Assembly: GCA_013348845.1 (NCBI GenBank)
Contig: CP054675.1
Span: 1,807,501 to 1,871,500 of the forward strand
Direction: 5' to 3'
DNA length: 64,000 nt
Source of the DNA: Candidatus Tepidiaquacella proteinivora
GTDB lineage: Bacteria > Bacteroidota > Ignavibacteria > Tepidaquicellales > Tepidaquicellaceae
Shown in pieces: positions 19,623 to 30,158 of this stretch. The notes beneath the pieces are model-generated. The model worked only from the letters and a program-made list of their open reading frames with translations, was not told the origin of the DNA and did not search any database. Made by a program: the position numbers and the translations under genes. How positions within the stretch are numbered: the first letter of the stretch is position 1; each line of letters begins with the position of its first letter.

Positions 19623-21967
19623 TCAATTCCTGATATATTTTTTACATTAATTATTGAAAATAATATCTCAATATCTTTCTTAATTTCATTTCCGAGAGAA
19701 TCGTATTGAATTTCTTCTTCACCTTTATTTTCATCAGGCAAAACCGTCTTTTCTTTTTCTAAAATTTTTGTGGTATCTTTCTGTAATATTATTTTCGAAG
19801 TATCACTTTCTAAGTTTAACGAGTCATTTATGGCTTTTATACTATCAGATATTTGTTTCTGAGTAAGATCTGTAAAAAATTGTAATTTTGGTTTTACTGT
19901 CGTTGAGTATATTGATATTGGATACTTTTCTACGAGCAAGGAATAATAATAAAGCATACTATCTTTATTTTGTCCGTAATTTTCAAACAGCCAACCAATG
20001 GTATATAATGACTTTGGAGCTAATGGACTTTCCGGATAGTTGCTGTAAATTTCCCTTAATTTTTCAATTGCTATGTTATATTCACTTTCAGAAAAATATG
20101 AAGATGCAATCAGGTATAATGAATCAGCAGGGTCTTTGGAAATTTCCACCGTTTCTATATTTAGTATTCTTCTTGCTTCATTAGCAATTTCGATGTTAGG
20201 GTAATCTTTTATTATTAAGTTTAAGTAGTAATCTGACTTTTCAATTTGGTTTTTGGTTCGGAAGATTGTTGCTATCATATAAAGCGATTTACTCCTGCGT
20301 ATACTGTTTGTATCTGATTCAATTACATAGTCTAAATATACAATTGCAGAATCTTCTATGTTTAATTCAAATAAAAATAATTCAGCCATGTTCAAACATG
20401 CAGTAAATTTCTTCTCATTTTTTGCATATATTATTGAATCTTCAATCTTTTGTTTTATAAGTAGTGAATCAACTTCATTTAAAATAAGTGTGTCTTCTAT
20501 TACTTCTTTCACCGTATCTTTGGATGTTTTTAATATAACATCTTCGTCATTCGTATCTAATAAGCTATAAAAATTATATATATACTTTGCTCCTCCACCT
20601 TTTCCTTCGTATTTTGGAATATTCCTATCTTGTTTATCTTCTAATTCTTTTAATTTCTCTTTTTTATACTTTTCAAATTCGGGATTTTCTGTTGGTATTT
20701 GTATTTTGGTTGTATCATTAATTTCAGCCAGAAGAGTAAAATATTTATCAAGAGAATTAGCTTTCTTTCTGCTTATTACCATATTTTCCTTAGTTGCATT
20801 TAATGTTGCCTTGTTGTAGTTGACGAGAGCATTCAGATAGTCTTTTTTTACTTCTTCATAATACTTTGCGATGTAAAAGTAAGAATCTCCGGCAACATTT
20901 CCCCCGGGATAATCTATTATAATATCATAAAATTTAGTTAATGCAATGTCATATTTTTTTAAATAATAAAATGTTAATGCATACACAAATTCTGCCTGCT
21001 GTAATAATTCAGTATAATCCTTGTATTTTTTTACCATTGAGTTTGCATACTCATTTGCTTCTTCATATTTATTAGTAGTAATTAATGCTTTACACTTATT
21101 AAGCCTTGCATAAAATTCAAGTTCAAAATTTGAAGTATTTTTAATTACTTCTTCATATTCAGTGACGGCTTTTTCAGGGGTTGTTAGTAAATAAATTTTT
21201 GCAAGTATAAATTGTCTTCTTGCTTTGTTCTCTTTATCCTCTGTATATTTAATTGCTTCATTAAAATAATCTATTCCGCTCAATATTTCTTTTTTGGATA
21301 ATGAATTTATCGCTAATTCCTCAGCAATTTCTGCTTTTATCTCATTTTTATTTGTTAATGTAAATAAGTTTTTTAAAATTGTTTCCCCTTCTGTTCTTTG
21401 CCGCATTTTCATTTTTGTTTTTCCTAAATATAGAATCGCTTCATCATATAATTCACTCTGAGTAAGTTTAGATAAGAATTCGCTAAACTTTCTTTCAGCC
21501 TGTAAGTATTCTTGCATATAATAATATGATTTCCCTATCAATAAAACCGCATCATCTAAATACCTTGTGCTTTTATGATATTGAATTATTTTTGAACAAC
21601 CTTCTATTACGCTGTTGAATTTTTCTTTTGCTGTTGCAGATACGGGGGGAACTACATCAAGTGAATCTATACTTGGAATGTAATTAGCAATAAATGTATT
21701 TAGATAGTCCTGTAATCCTTCTTCAAAATCTTCTTTTGCTGAATAGTATTTATTAAAATATGTTCCGAAACTTTCCGACCTATTCCCGATAAACAAATAT
21801 TCAACAAAATTCTGGAAATTTTCATCTAATGTAATATCGTATAACGGTTCAGGATCTTCCTCACCTTCTTTTATTGTCCCGGAAGATAGTACCGTGTATG
21901 ATAAATGACTGCATCCCCATAAACCATATAAAATTATCGTAACGAGTAAGTATATTAATTTTTTCAT
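19361..21967 (-). CDS. TPR-repeat lipoprotein, with C-terminus antisense to sufT
   Basis: Large surface- or periplasm-facing lipoprotein. The frame is open from 22003, but ATG at 21967 gives a proper lipoprotein signal (MKKLIYLLVTIILYGLWGC, Cys19). The body consists of TPR units in two blocks, roughly residues 110-410 and 590-720 (e.g. YYMQEYLQAERKFSEFL and YTIGWLFENYGQNKDSMLYYY), separated by a charged linker. TPR lipoproteins of this kind often act in envelope assembly or gliding/secretion machinery, but no specific role can be read. The last about 86 codons run antisense to sufT; the TPR-like content ends before that, near EEEIQYDSLGNEIKKD. Either the overlap is real or a stop has been lost. 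Confidence 0.75.
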   Translation of the reverse strand: MKKLIYLLVTIILYGLWGCSHLSYTVLSSGTIKEGEEDPEPLYDITLDENFQNFVEYLFIGNRSESFGTYFNKYYSAKEDFEEGLQDYLNTFIANYIPSIDSLDVVPPVSATAKEKFNSVIEGCSKIIQYHKSTRYLDDAVLLIGKSYYYMQEYLQAERKFSEFLSKLTQSELYDEAILYLGKTKMKMRQRTEGETILKNLFTLTNKNEIKAEIAEELAINSLSKKEILSGIDYFNEAIKYTEDKENKARRQFILAKIYLLTTPEKAVTEYEEVIKNTSNFELEFYARLNKCKALITTNKYEEANEYANSMVKKYKDYTELLQQAEFVYALTFYYLKKYDIALTKFYDIIIDYPGGNVAGDSYFYIAKYYEEVKKDYLNALVNYNKATLNATKENMVISRKKANSLDKYFTLLAEINDTTKIQIPTENPEFEKYKKEKLKELEDKQDRNIPKYEGKGGGAKYIYNFYSLLDTNDEDVILKTSKDTVKEVIEDTLILNEVDSLLIKQKIEDSIIYAKNEKKFTACLNMAELFLFELNIEDSAIVYLDYVIESDTNSIRRSKSLYMIATIFRTKNQIEKSDYYLNLIIKDYPNIEIANEARRILNIETVEISKDPADSLYLIASSYFSESEYNIAIEKLREIYSNYPESPLAPKSLYTIGWLFENYGQNKDSMLYYYSLLVEKYPISIYSTTVKPKLQFFTDLTQKQISDSIKAINDSLNLESDTSKIILQKDTTKILEKEKTVLPDENKGEEEIQYDSLGNEIKKDIEILFSIINVKNISGIDYRKPSSSFASSVIREKSQGGSNVTTTFASFIIGFSFNFCCTSTGKVPATGQAGEVKVITTSTSPFVASLISYIKPRSYIFTGISGS

Positions 21968-22474
21968 TTCTGTTAAATTATCCCTTATAATCAGATAAAT
22001 CAATACAAATATACTTTTATTGAAGCAGTTTTTATTTTAATAATTTCGAATTATAGAAAACATTTACTTTTCTAAAAGTTATGAGGAAAGAAGATTACTA
22101 CCTGATTGAATAATTATGAGGATGTGCCTAAATAACAGAGAAGAATAAAAAAAGTAAATAAGAATTCCGAATTTATTAGCTAACAAAATTTTAAGTAGAA
22201 TATAAAATTGTAATTTATTTTTGAAAAAATGTTTATATTGCAAAATTGTTCTTTAATTAAAATACTATTAAAACAAGTGATTAGATATAATAACTACTCA
22301 TATTATTTTATAATTACAATCGTTTTTGAAGGGAAAAATTCATAACATATAGTAAGAAATTGTTTTTCAGTTTTAAAATGATATATTTTAATGAAAATAT
22401 AAATTATAACATTGAAAATTGTGTTATAAGGGATTAATTTAGAAAAATAAAAAATCTATTTTAAGGAAATCGTT
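21968..22474. other. Divergent intergenic region before lon, about 0.5 kb
   Basis: AT-rich spacer between the leftward TPR lipoprotein gene and lon. A possible housekeeping promoter for lon is TTGAAG at 22326-22331, a 16-bp spacer, and TATAGT at 22348-22353, leaving about 120 bases of leader. Neither a CIRCE element nor a riboswitch-like fold was recognised, and there is no convincing short ORF. Confidence 0.45.
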
Positions 22475-24946
22475 ATGGAACTAAACCCTACAGATATTAG
22501 TGGTGAATTTAATAAAAGCACGTTAGAAGAAATTAAAGGTAAAACAAAATTTCCGGTTATTCCATTGAAGGATACTGTTATATTTCCCTTTATTTTATAT
22601 CCTGTGCTTGCGGGGAGAGAAACAACAATTAAAGCAATAAATTCCGCAACTGATTCAGATAAATATGTTCTTCTTGTTGCACAAATAGATTTCACTGCTG
22701 AAAATCCAGACCTACAAAATTTATACAAAACAGGTACAATTGCCAAGATATTACAGGTACTTAGAATGCCAAACGGATTATTAAAAGTACTTGTTGATGG
22801 TATTGCAGTTGCTAATGTACTCAATTATAATTTTGAAGATTATATTGAAGCAGAAGTTGAGATTAGAACAACAGATATTAAAGAAGATAATGAACTTATA
22901 GCATTATCAAGACAGGTAAAAAAGTTGTTTATTGATTATATTAATGTAAATCAAAGTATTCCCAAAGAAACAGTCATAACCTTTGAAAATATTTCTGATT
23001 ATGAGCGGAGAGTATATTTCATTGCTTCGACCCTAAACATTGAATTAAAAAAGAAACAACAACTACTCGAAATTTCTGATATTAAAAAACTTTATTATGA
23101 ACTTCTTTATATTCTGAATTCTGAACTTGAGATTTCAAATATGATAAAGGAGATTGATAATAAAGTTAATTCAGAAATACAGAGAAGTCAGCGTAGATTT
23201 ATTATACAGGAACAAATTAAAATATTACAGGATGAGCTTAACGAAGGGATAGAATTAGACCCGGATCTTAAAAAAATTCTGGAAAAAATTGAAAGTGCAG
23301 GAATGCCTGAAAATGTTAAGGAGAAAGCGCTTGAAGAATTTAATAAATTGAAGAAAACCCCTTCAATGTCACCTGACTTTTCTGTTACAAGAAATTATCT
23401 GGATTGGATGGTTAGTGTACCCTGGAATGTTTTTACCGAGGATAATTATGACCTTGAAAATGCAAAAAAAATTCTCGATGAAGACCATTATGATTTAGAT
23501 AAGCCAAAAGAAAGAATACTTGAATTACTTGCAATTCTTAAATTATTAAAATCGCAAAAGATAAAAAAATATCCCAAAGGTCAAATTTTATGTTTTGTTG
23601 GTCCACCCGGAGTTGGAAAAACATCGCTTGGGAAATCTATTGCAAGAGCGTTGAATAGAAAATTTGCACGCCTTTCTGTTGGAGGGGTGAGGGATGAAGC
23701 AGAGATCAGAGGACACCGCAGAACCTATATTGGTTCTATGCCGGGAAAGATAATTCAGGCAATGAAAAAAACCGGAACCTGCAATCCTGTTATTTTAATT
23801 GATGAAATAGATAAAATGGGAACAGATTGGCGTGGGGATCCTGCAAGTGCTATGTTGGAAGTGTTAGACCCTGAGCAGAACAATACTTTTAATGACCATT
23901 ATCTTGATGTAGATTATGATTTATCAAATGTACTTTTCATAACGACCGCTAATGTTCAATATAGCATACCACCTGCATTGAGAGATAGAATGGAAATTAT
24001 TGAAATGAGAAGCTACCTTGATTTTGAAAAAATAGAAATTGCAAAGCGTCATATAATTCCCAAAGAACTTCAGGAACATGGTTTAACAAAAGATGCAATT
24101 AAATTTCCGGATAATGTAATTTTAAAAATTATTAGAGAATATACAAAGGAAGCGGGAGTAAGAAATCTTGAGAGAGAATTGACTTCTATTATAAGAAAAG
24201 TTATCAGGGAAATTGTTACGGATTCAAAAGGGAACATAAAAACTGAAAAAAATCAAAATAGTGAAAAGCCCTTATCATTACCTAAAAGAATTGTGATTAA
24301 AACAAGTGATGTACCCAAATATCTTGGAGTTCCTAAATATGTAAGCCGAAAATCTGCTAAAGAAAAACATAAAATAGGAACAGCTACAGGACTTGCCTGG
24401 ACGACACTTGGTGGTGATATTTTGACCGTTGATGTTACAGTTATGGAAGGGCAGGAAAAGTTTATACTTACCGGTCAATTAGGAGATGTAATGAAAGAAT
24501 CAGCACAGGCAGGTTTATCTTTTATTAAATCAAATATGAAAAAGTTTGATATCCCAAAAGATTTCTTTAAAAATAAGGAAATTCATATTCATGTACCAGA
24601 AGGAGCCATTCCAAAAGATGGACCTTCTGCCGGTATAACAATGACAATTGCAATGTTATCTGCTATAACCCGAGTTCCTGCAAGAACAGATGTTGCAATG
24701 ACCGGTGAAATTACACTTAGGGGTGAAATTTTACCAGTGGGTGGGTTGAATGAAAAAATGCTTGCTGCATTAAGAAGTGGAATAAAAACTGTTTTAATTC
24801 CCAAAGAGAATGAGAAAGACCTTGATGAAGTTGCAAAAGAAATAAAAGATAATCTAAATATTATTTTAGTAAAAAATATTTTAGAATCGTTACCCTATAT
24901 TTTCGATAACGGTGAGTTAAAATTTAAAAGGAAAAAAAATGAATGA
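22475..24946 (+). CDS. lon: ATP-dependent protease Lon
   Basis: Cytoplasmic AAA+ serine protease for misfolded and regulatory proteins. 823 residues. Domains in order: LON substrate-binding domain (about 25-220), coiled helical linker, AAA+ module with Walker A GPPGVGKTSLGKS and Walker B VILIDEIDKMG, then the protease domain with catalytic Ser718 in PKDGPSAGITM and Lys761 in NEKMLAAL. The ribosome-binding site AAGGAA lies 7 bp before ATG 22475. The stop overlaps the dnaX start by 8 bp. Confidence 0.98.
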   Translation: MELNPTDISGEFNKSTLEEIKGKTKFPVIPLKDTVIFPFILYPVLAGRETTIKAINSATDSDKYVLLVAQIDFTAENPDLQNLYKTGTIAKILQVLRMPNGLLKVLVDGIAVANVLNYNFEDYIEAEVEIRTTDIKEDNELIALSRQVKKLFIDYINVNQSIPKETVITFENISDYERRVYFIASTLNIELKKKQQLLEISDIKKLYYELLYILNSELEISNMIKEIDNKVNSEIQRSQRRFIIQEQIKILQDELNEGIELDPDLKKILEKIESAGMPENVKEKALEEFNKLKKTPSMSPDFSVTRNYLDWMVSVPWNVFTEDNYDLENAKKILDEDHYDLDKPKERILELLAILKLLKSQKIKKYPKGQILCFVGPPGVGKTSLGKSIARALNRKFARLSVGGVRDEAEIRGHRRTYIGSMPGKIIQAMKKTGTCNPVILIDEIDKMGTDWRGDPASAMLEVLDPEQNNTFNDHYLDVDYDLSNVLFITTANVQYSIPPALRDRMEIIEMRSYLDFEKIEIAKRHIIPKELQEHGLTKDAIKFPDNVILKIIREYTKEAGVRNLERELTSIIRKVIREIVTDSKGNIKTEKNQNSEKPLSLPKRIVIKTSDVPKYLGVPKYVSRKSAKEKHKIGTATGLAWTTLGGDILTVDVTVMEGQEKFILTGQLGDVMKESAQAGLSFIKSNMKKFDIPKDFFKNKEIHIHVPEGAIPKDGPSAGITMTIAMLSAITRVPARTDVAMTGEITLRGEILPVGGLNEKMLAALRSGIKTVLIPKENEKDLDEVAKEIKDNLNIILVKNILESLPYIFDNGELKFKRKKNE

Positions 24947-26423
24947 CTATAAAGTTTCAGCATTAAAATATAGGCCACAGCGGTTTGACGAAGTTATATC
25001 ACAGGATTTTGCTACACAAACTCTAAAGAATGCGATTATTTCTAAAAAGATTGCTCACTCTTATTTAATAAGCGGACCGCGTGGAATTGGAAAAACAACT
25101 ATTGCAAGGGTTTTCGCAAAGGCTCTTAATTGTAAGAACCAGAAAGATGGAGAACCCTGTAATGAATGTGAATCTTGCATTGAAATTACAAATGGAATTC
25201 ATCCCGATGTGTTTGAATTAGATGCTGCTTCTAATAGAGGTATTGATGATGTAAGAGCAATTCAGGATGCTGCAAAATATTACCCCGTTAAAGCAAGTTA
25301 TAAGTTTTTTATTGTGGATGAAGTACATATGCTTACGATACAGGCATTTAATGCATTACTTAAAATCCTTGAAGAGCCACCGCAATATTTAATTTTCATT
25401 CTTGCAACTACTAACCCGGAAAAAATTCCCCCTACGATTTCAAGTAGATGTCAGAAATTTAATTTACAAAGGATAAAGATTGAGGATATATCAAAAAGAA
25501 TATCTGAAATTGCAAAAAAAGAAAATATTACAATTGACGAACAATCACTCTTTTTAATTTCCAAACTTGGTGATGGTGCATTAAGGGATGCTCTTGGTAT
25601 TTTTGATTTAGCAGTTTCTTTTTGTGGACAAAATATTGTTTATGATGAACTAAAACAGTTTTTTAATTTACCTGAGAAAGAGGTTTATTTTAAAATTTCA
25701 GATTTTATTTACAAGGGGGATTCTAAAGGTGTTTTAGAATATTTTTCAAATTTGTTTGATCAAGGTTTCGATTTACATACTTTTTATTCTGGAATTACTG
25801 AACACTTCAGAAATTTATTGATTATTAAATCTACGAAAGATTGTAGTTTGATAGATGAGTCCGATGTAATTAAAAATAAGTATATTCAGGAAAGCGATAA
25901 GTTTTCAGAAAGCCAGTTACTTAGAATTCTTCAGATTTTATTCGATGATGAACAAAGATTCAAATTTTCTGCGAATCAGCGTATATTATCTGAAACCATT
26001 CTTGTTGAACTGTGTAGAATCAACAAGGAAGTTATTGATCTTGAAAGACTTATTTCTGAACTGGAAGAATTCAAAAAAAAAACTTCTGAACACGATATAA
26101 CCAATATTAAGTCGGGAAATTCTTATCAATCTCTTACTACCAAAACAAAAGAAAAAAAAACTTCAGAGATAATTAATAATGAAAAGGAGACCGAAACATA
26201 TCAGGTATCAGAAGAAATACACTCAGAAAATATCACCAAAACCTCTTTAGCTATTGATGAAAAAAATACAGATGAAATTGTCGAAAAAGATGAAATTATT
26301 AACTCTAACGAGAACACAGTTACAAGTGATTACAGAAAATTTGACTCATCCTTGATTAATAAATTGCGCACGCTTTTCGATTTAGAGGAGGAAAGGATTA
26401 ATAATGTAAGAAGACACAAATAA
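24939..26423 (+). CDS. dnaX: DNA polymerase III subunit gamma/tau
   Basis: Clamp-loader ATPase of the replicative holoenzyme. 494 residues. Walker A SGPRGIGKTTIARVF, a four-cysteine zinc module (CKNQKDGEPCNECESC), DEVHML, the SRC-type sensor SSRCQKFNLQR, and the collar domain to about residue 370. The C-terminal 110 residues are polar and low complexity. Codons from about 379 contain an A10 tract (26073-26082) and about 70 bp on an A9 tract (26152-26160); a one-base slip at the first gives a stop within about ten codons either way. The start lies inside the lon stop region, which suggests translational coupling. Confidence 0.95.
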   Translation: MNDYKVSALKYRPQRFDEVISQDFATQTLKNAIISKKIAHSYLISGPRGIGKTTIARVFAKALNCKNQKDGEPCNECESCIEITNGIHPDVFELDAASNRGIDDVRAIQDAAKYYPVKASYKFFIVDEVHMLTIQAFNALLKILEEPPQYLIFILATTNPEKIPPTISSRCQKFNLQRIKIEDISKRISEIAKKENITIDEQSLFLISKLGDGALRDALGIFDLAVSFCGQNIVYDELKQFFNLPEKEVYFKISDFIYKGDSKGVLEYFSNLFDQGFDLHTFYSGITEHFRNLLIIKSTKDCSLIDESDVIKNKYIQESDKFSESQLLRILQILFDDEQRFKFSANQRILSETILVELCRINKEVIDLERLISELEEFKKKTSEHDITNIKSGNSYQSLTTKTKEKKTSEIINNEKETETYQVSEEIHSENITKTSLAIDEKNTDEIVEKDEIINSNENTVTSDYRKFDSSLINKLRTLFDLEEERINNVRRHK

Positions 26424-26438
26424 CAATCTTTCCTTATA

Positions 26439-29400
26439 TTGAAACCAGTAAAAATAATATTATTAGCCACTATTTTATTTATAGCTAATCCAAATTATAT
26501 TTTTTCTCAAAATGAGTTAAATTATAAGACAATAAAATTACAACTTTCATTTCTTGACAGTCAACTCGTAACGGGTGATAGTTTTATAATAACAGGTAGT
26601 GAAGAATTAAAAATTGAGATACCGCCTGATTTTATAAAACTTATTAAAAATGAAGACTATGAATTCAATTACGCAAAAGGAATTATTTTTTTAAGTAAAG
26701 ATTTATTTAAAAAATATTCCCTTGATACCCTAAGGATATATACTTTAGTAGTTATTTATGACCTATATCCCTACAAATTAAAAGAGGAATATTCAAACTT
26801 TGAAGTTATAACACAAAAGGATACATTAACTGGTGATACTATAACAGTAGCGACAACATCAAAAGATTTTTTAGAAGATTTGTTTGAAGGAACTGATCTT
26901 GAAAAGTCAGGCTCAATATTCAGGGGAATAAACTTTGGCTCTAATCGTGATATTTCTGTGAACTCCGGATTCAGACTTCAACTAAAAGGTAAACTATCCC
27001 GCGAAATTGATATTACTGCTGCATTAACAGATGAAACTACCCCTATTCAACCTGAAGGTAATACTCTTAAATTACAAGAGCTTGATAAAGTTTTTATAGA
27101 AGTAAAAAGTAGTAATATTGCTGCAACACTTGGTGATTTAGAAGTAAACTTTCCATCTTCTTACGAAGGAGGTTTCATTAATTTTAATCGAAAAATTCAG
27201 GGAGTAAAAGGATTTGGGAGTTATGATTTAGGAAATATTACTTTTGTCGGGGCTATTTCGAGAGGGAAATTTAACACAAATTCTTTTAATGGTATTGATG
27301 GAGTTCAAGGTCCATACAGGTTGACCGGTAAAAATAACGAAATAAATATTCTTGTCTTATCCGGAACTGAAAAAGTTTATCTTGATGGTGTATTACTGGT
27401 AAGAGGAGAGCAAGCAGATTATGTGATTGATTATGCACTTGGACAAATTACATTTACAAATAAAAAAATTATTACAAGTGCCTCAAGAATTATTGTTGAT
27501 TTTGAGTATTCAGATAGAAAATACAGTAGAGCACTGATTACTGGAAATAGCAAGATTGAGCTACTGAATAAAAATTTAAAAATCAATTTTTCTTATTTAA
27601 ATGAAACTGATAATGAAAATAAGCCTATTGATTTTACATTGAGTGATTCTGATAAGGTAATTTTAAAAAATGCTGGTGCTGATCCGCCAACAAAATCTGG
27701 TGTAGTATATGTTGGTAAAGATTCACTTGGACGTAGCCTTGGAACATATATTAAGAAAATAGATTCAACTGGTTATGTATATTATGTCTATTCGCCAGGT
27801 GATACAGCTGCTGTATATAATATTACATTTTCTTACGTTGGACAGGGTAGGGGTGATTATATTAATAAAAGTTTATTAAACTACGAATTTGTCGGTAATA
27901 ATAAAGGGGCTTATGCTCCTGTGATATTTCTACCTGTTCCAACATCTTATCAACTTGGGGATATTGTTATTGAATACAACACAGGTAAAGATAAAGAGTT
28001 ATTTTTCAGACTTGAGTCTGCGTATTCTTATTTTGATAAAAACAAATTTTCTGTTCTTGATGACCATACAAACGGAGGGGTTGCATTCTTCGGGGTACTT
28101 GGTTATCAAAAAAGAAACCTGGATTTTCTTGGAATAGAAATAAATAATTTACAGATTTCGTATAAGCAAAGAGTAATAAATAAATTATTTTACTCTTTGG
28201 ATAGAATTAATGATGTTGAATTTAATAGGAATTTTGATGTTCAGGATTCTACTCAAGCTACAGAAGATTGGAAAGAGGGGAATGTAAATTTAACTTTAGG
28301 GAATTTATTTTCTTTCAAAAGTAATTTTGCAAATTTAAAAAGGGGGGATTTTTTTAACTCGTTTAGAACAATTGCTTCATTTGAATTTAATAACCCATCT
28401 GTTTTAGTTGATACTTCAGGCTTACCACAATTCAAATATATATTTGAAAATGTATCAAGTGATTTTAAACCCACAAATTTTGAAGGGAATTGGTTTAAAC
28501 ATTTAGCATCCTTTTCATATAGATTAATGTTTAGAAAAAAAAGGAGTAATTATTCATCGTTATTATTTAATATTACATATAATAGTGAAATAAAAAAGAA
28601 TTTTATTAAATATGGAAATCAGGATAGCTTAACTTTTGAGAGTTTTCTTTTTCATGATATAACACATAAAGTTTCATTAAATAATTTTTTAAACTTAAAT
28701 TTATTTGCTGAATTTAATTATAGAAAAGAGGATTTCCCTGATAATGGGTATCTTAAAAATTTTTCAAATGCATATACACAAAAATTTGGCCTAACATATA
28801 CTGGTATCGATTGGTTTTTTACATATTTTGATATTGGTATAAGAAATAAGAAATTTTCAGAAATAGGTTATCAAAAAGGAAATGTAGATAATAATACTGT
28901 ACTTGTGAATTCAAGAACAAAATTTTCACCACTGAGTAATGCGTTATCAATTGATTTACTTTATAATATTACAAGTGAAAGGACAGCAAAAATAGAAAAA
29001 TTATTCGTTCTTGTTCCGATTGGTCAGGGAAATTATATTTATTTAGGAGACTTGAATGCTAATGGAGTTCAAGACGAAAATGAATTTCAACTTGTAAATT
29101 ATGATGGTAACTATATTAAATTAAATGTACCGACCGGGGAATATTTCCCAACTATAGATTTAAAAACTTCTGCGAGACTATACTTTAAACCCTCCCGTTA
29201 CTTTTATCTTAATGGTGTAACATTCTTAAATGAATTATATAATAATATTTCCGCGGAAACCTTTATAAAGGTTGATGAAAAAAGTAAAGACCCGATTTCT
29301 GAAAATATTTATTTTCTCAGGTTTGCTACCTTTTTAAACGATTCAAACACACTATCCGGGATTCAATTGTTTCAACAGGATTTTAATTTTTTTGACAATA

Positions 29401-30014
29401 ATCCGCAATATTCATTACGGTTAAGATATTTACAACAAAAAGGTTTTAATCAATATAGCAGTGGAAATGAAAGATTACTCAATATTCAAAAATCTGTAAA
29501 ATTCAGATTTGGTGTAACATCAGATGTTAGTATTCAACTTGAATATGTTAATAAAATAGATAATAATCTTGCTCCAATTAATTCTGTTAGGAATAGAAAA
29601 ATTAAAGGTGACTATTTTAATACCGACTTTTCTTACAAACCGATTTCTGAAATTGAAAGTGGACTTGAGATAAATTTCTCTCGTGCAACAGATTATTATC
29701 CGCTTGAAATTGGTTCAACTTTTACTCAAGCAGATATTAATCAGCAAGTATTAAGATTTATATATTCCTTTGCTACCGTTGGTAGATTGAGGTTGGAATT
29801 CGAAAGAGCTGAGGTATCTTTTAATCAAAGTAGGTTAACATTTCCCTATGAACTAACCAATGGAAAAACCGAAGGAAAAAGTTATTTCTGGCGTGGATAT
29901 TTTGATTATAGTATTAGTAAAAATATTCAAGCATCTTTAAACTATGACGGTAGAATTGAAGGAGGAAGAAAAGCAATTCATACCGGAAGAGCGCAAATCA
30001 CAGCTTTTTTCTGA
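26439..30014 (+). CDS. Large outer-membrane beta-barrel protein, function unknown
   Basis: 1191-residue protein with a signal peptide (residues 3-24, ending IFSQ). The start is TTG 26439, 15 bp after dnaX; no better start was found. Residues 25-370 form a periplasmic-looking N-terminal part with GSNRDISVNSGFRLQLKGKL, the segment KVYLDGVLLVRGEQADYVID and YALGQITFTNK, a motif seen in large surface proteins of the FCB group. The remainder (about 370-1191) is a long series of amphipathic strands with aromatic girdles and a final strand ending ITAFF, as in outer-membrane barrels. I cannot name the family; the SprA translocon is a distant analogue at most, being about twice as long. Confidence 0.65.
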   Translation: MKPVKIILLATILFIANPNYIFSQNELNYKTIKLQLSFLDSQLVTGDSFIITGSEELKIEIPPDFIKLIKNEDYEFNYAKGIIFLSKDLFKKYSLDTLRIYTLVVIYDLYPYKLKEEYSNFEVITQKDTLTGDTITVATTSKDFLEDLFEGTDLEKSGSIFRGINFGSNRDISVNSGFRLQLKGKLSREIDITAALTDETTPIQPEGNTLKLQELDKVFIEVKSSNIAATLGDLEVNFPSSYEGGFINFNRKIQGVKGFGSYDLGNITFVGAISRGKFNTNSFNGIDGVQGPYRLTGKNNEINILVLSGTEKVYLDGVLLVRGEQADYVIDYALGQITFTNKKIITSASRIIVDFEYSDRKYSRALITGNSKIELLNKNLKINFSYLNETDNENKPIDFTLSDSDKVILKNAGADPPTKSGVVYVGKDSLGRSLGTYIKKIDSTGYVYYVYSPGDTAAVYNITFSYVGQGRGDYINKSLLNYEFVGNNKGAYAPVIFLPVPTSYQLGDIVIEYNTGKDKELFFRLESAYSYFDKNKFSVLDDHTNGGVAFFGVLGYQKRNLDFLGIEINNLQISYKQRVINKLFYSLDRINDVEFNRNFDVQDSTQATEDWKEGNVNLTLGNLFSFKSNFANLKRGDFFNSFRTIASFEFNNPSVLVDTSGLPQFKYIFENVSSDFKPTNFEGNWFKHLASFSYRLMFRKKRSNYSSLLFNITYNSEIKKNFIKYGNQDSLTFESFLFHDITHKVSLNNFLNLNLFAEFNYRKEDFPDNGYLKNFSNAYTQKFGLTYTGIDWFFTYFDIGIRNKKFSEIGYQKGNVDNNTVLVNSRTKFSPLSNALSIDLLYNITSERTAKIEKLFVLVPIGQGNYIYLGDLNANGVQDENEFQLVNYDGNYIKLNVPTGEYFPTIDLKTSARLYFKPSRYFYLNGVTFLNELYNNISAETFIKVDEKSKDPISENIYFLRFATFLNDSNTLSGIQLFQQDFNFFDNNPQYSLRLRYLQQKGFNQYSSGNERLLNIQKSVKFRFGVTSDVSIQLEYVNKIDNNLAPINSVRNRKIKGDYFNTDFSYKPISEIESGLEINFSRATDYYPLEIGSTFTQADINQQVLRFIYSFATVGRLRLEFERAEVSFNQSRLTFPYELTNGKTEGKSYFWRGYFDYSISKNIQASLNYDGRIEGGRKAIHTGRAQITAFF

Positions 30015-30158
30015 TTTTATTTATTATCATCGGTCAAATGTCTTGTGAACTTTATAGTAATTATATTAGTATATATTATATGAGTTTATTGAAAATGCTT
30101 ACATAAATGAATTTATTATTAATTATAAGTTATTTATCTTTATTATTTAGTATTTTAA

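Noticed and set aside
21968-22003. Start of the TPR lipoprotein at 22003
   Set aside because: Twelve residues before the Met at 21967 are not signal-like. The later Met gives a standard lipoprotein signal with Cys at 19.
26073-26160. Programmed ribosomal frameshift of the E. coli dnaX type
   Set aside because: I see no upstream Shine-Dalgarno-like stimulator or strong downstream stem-loop. Slippage on A-runs remains possible and is reported instead.
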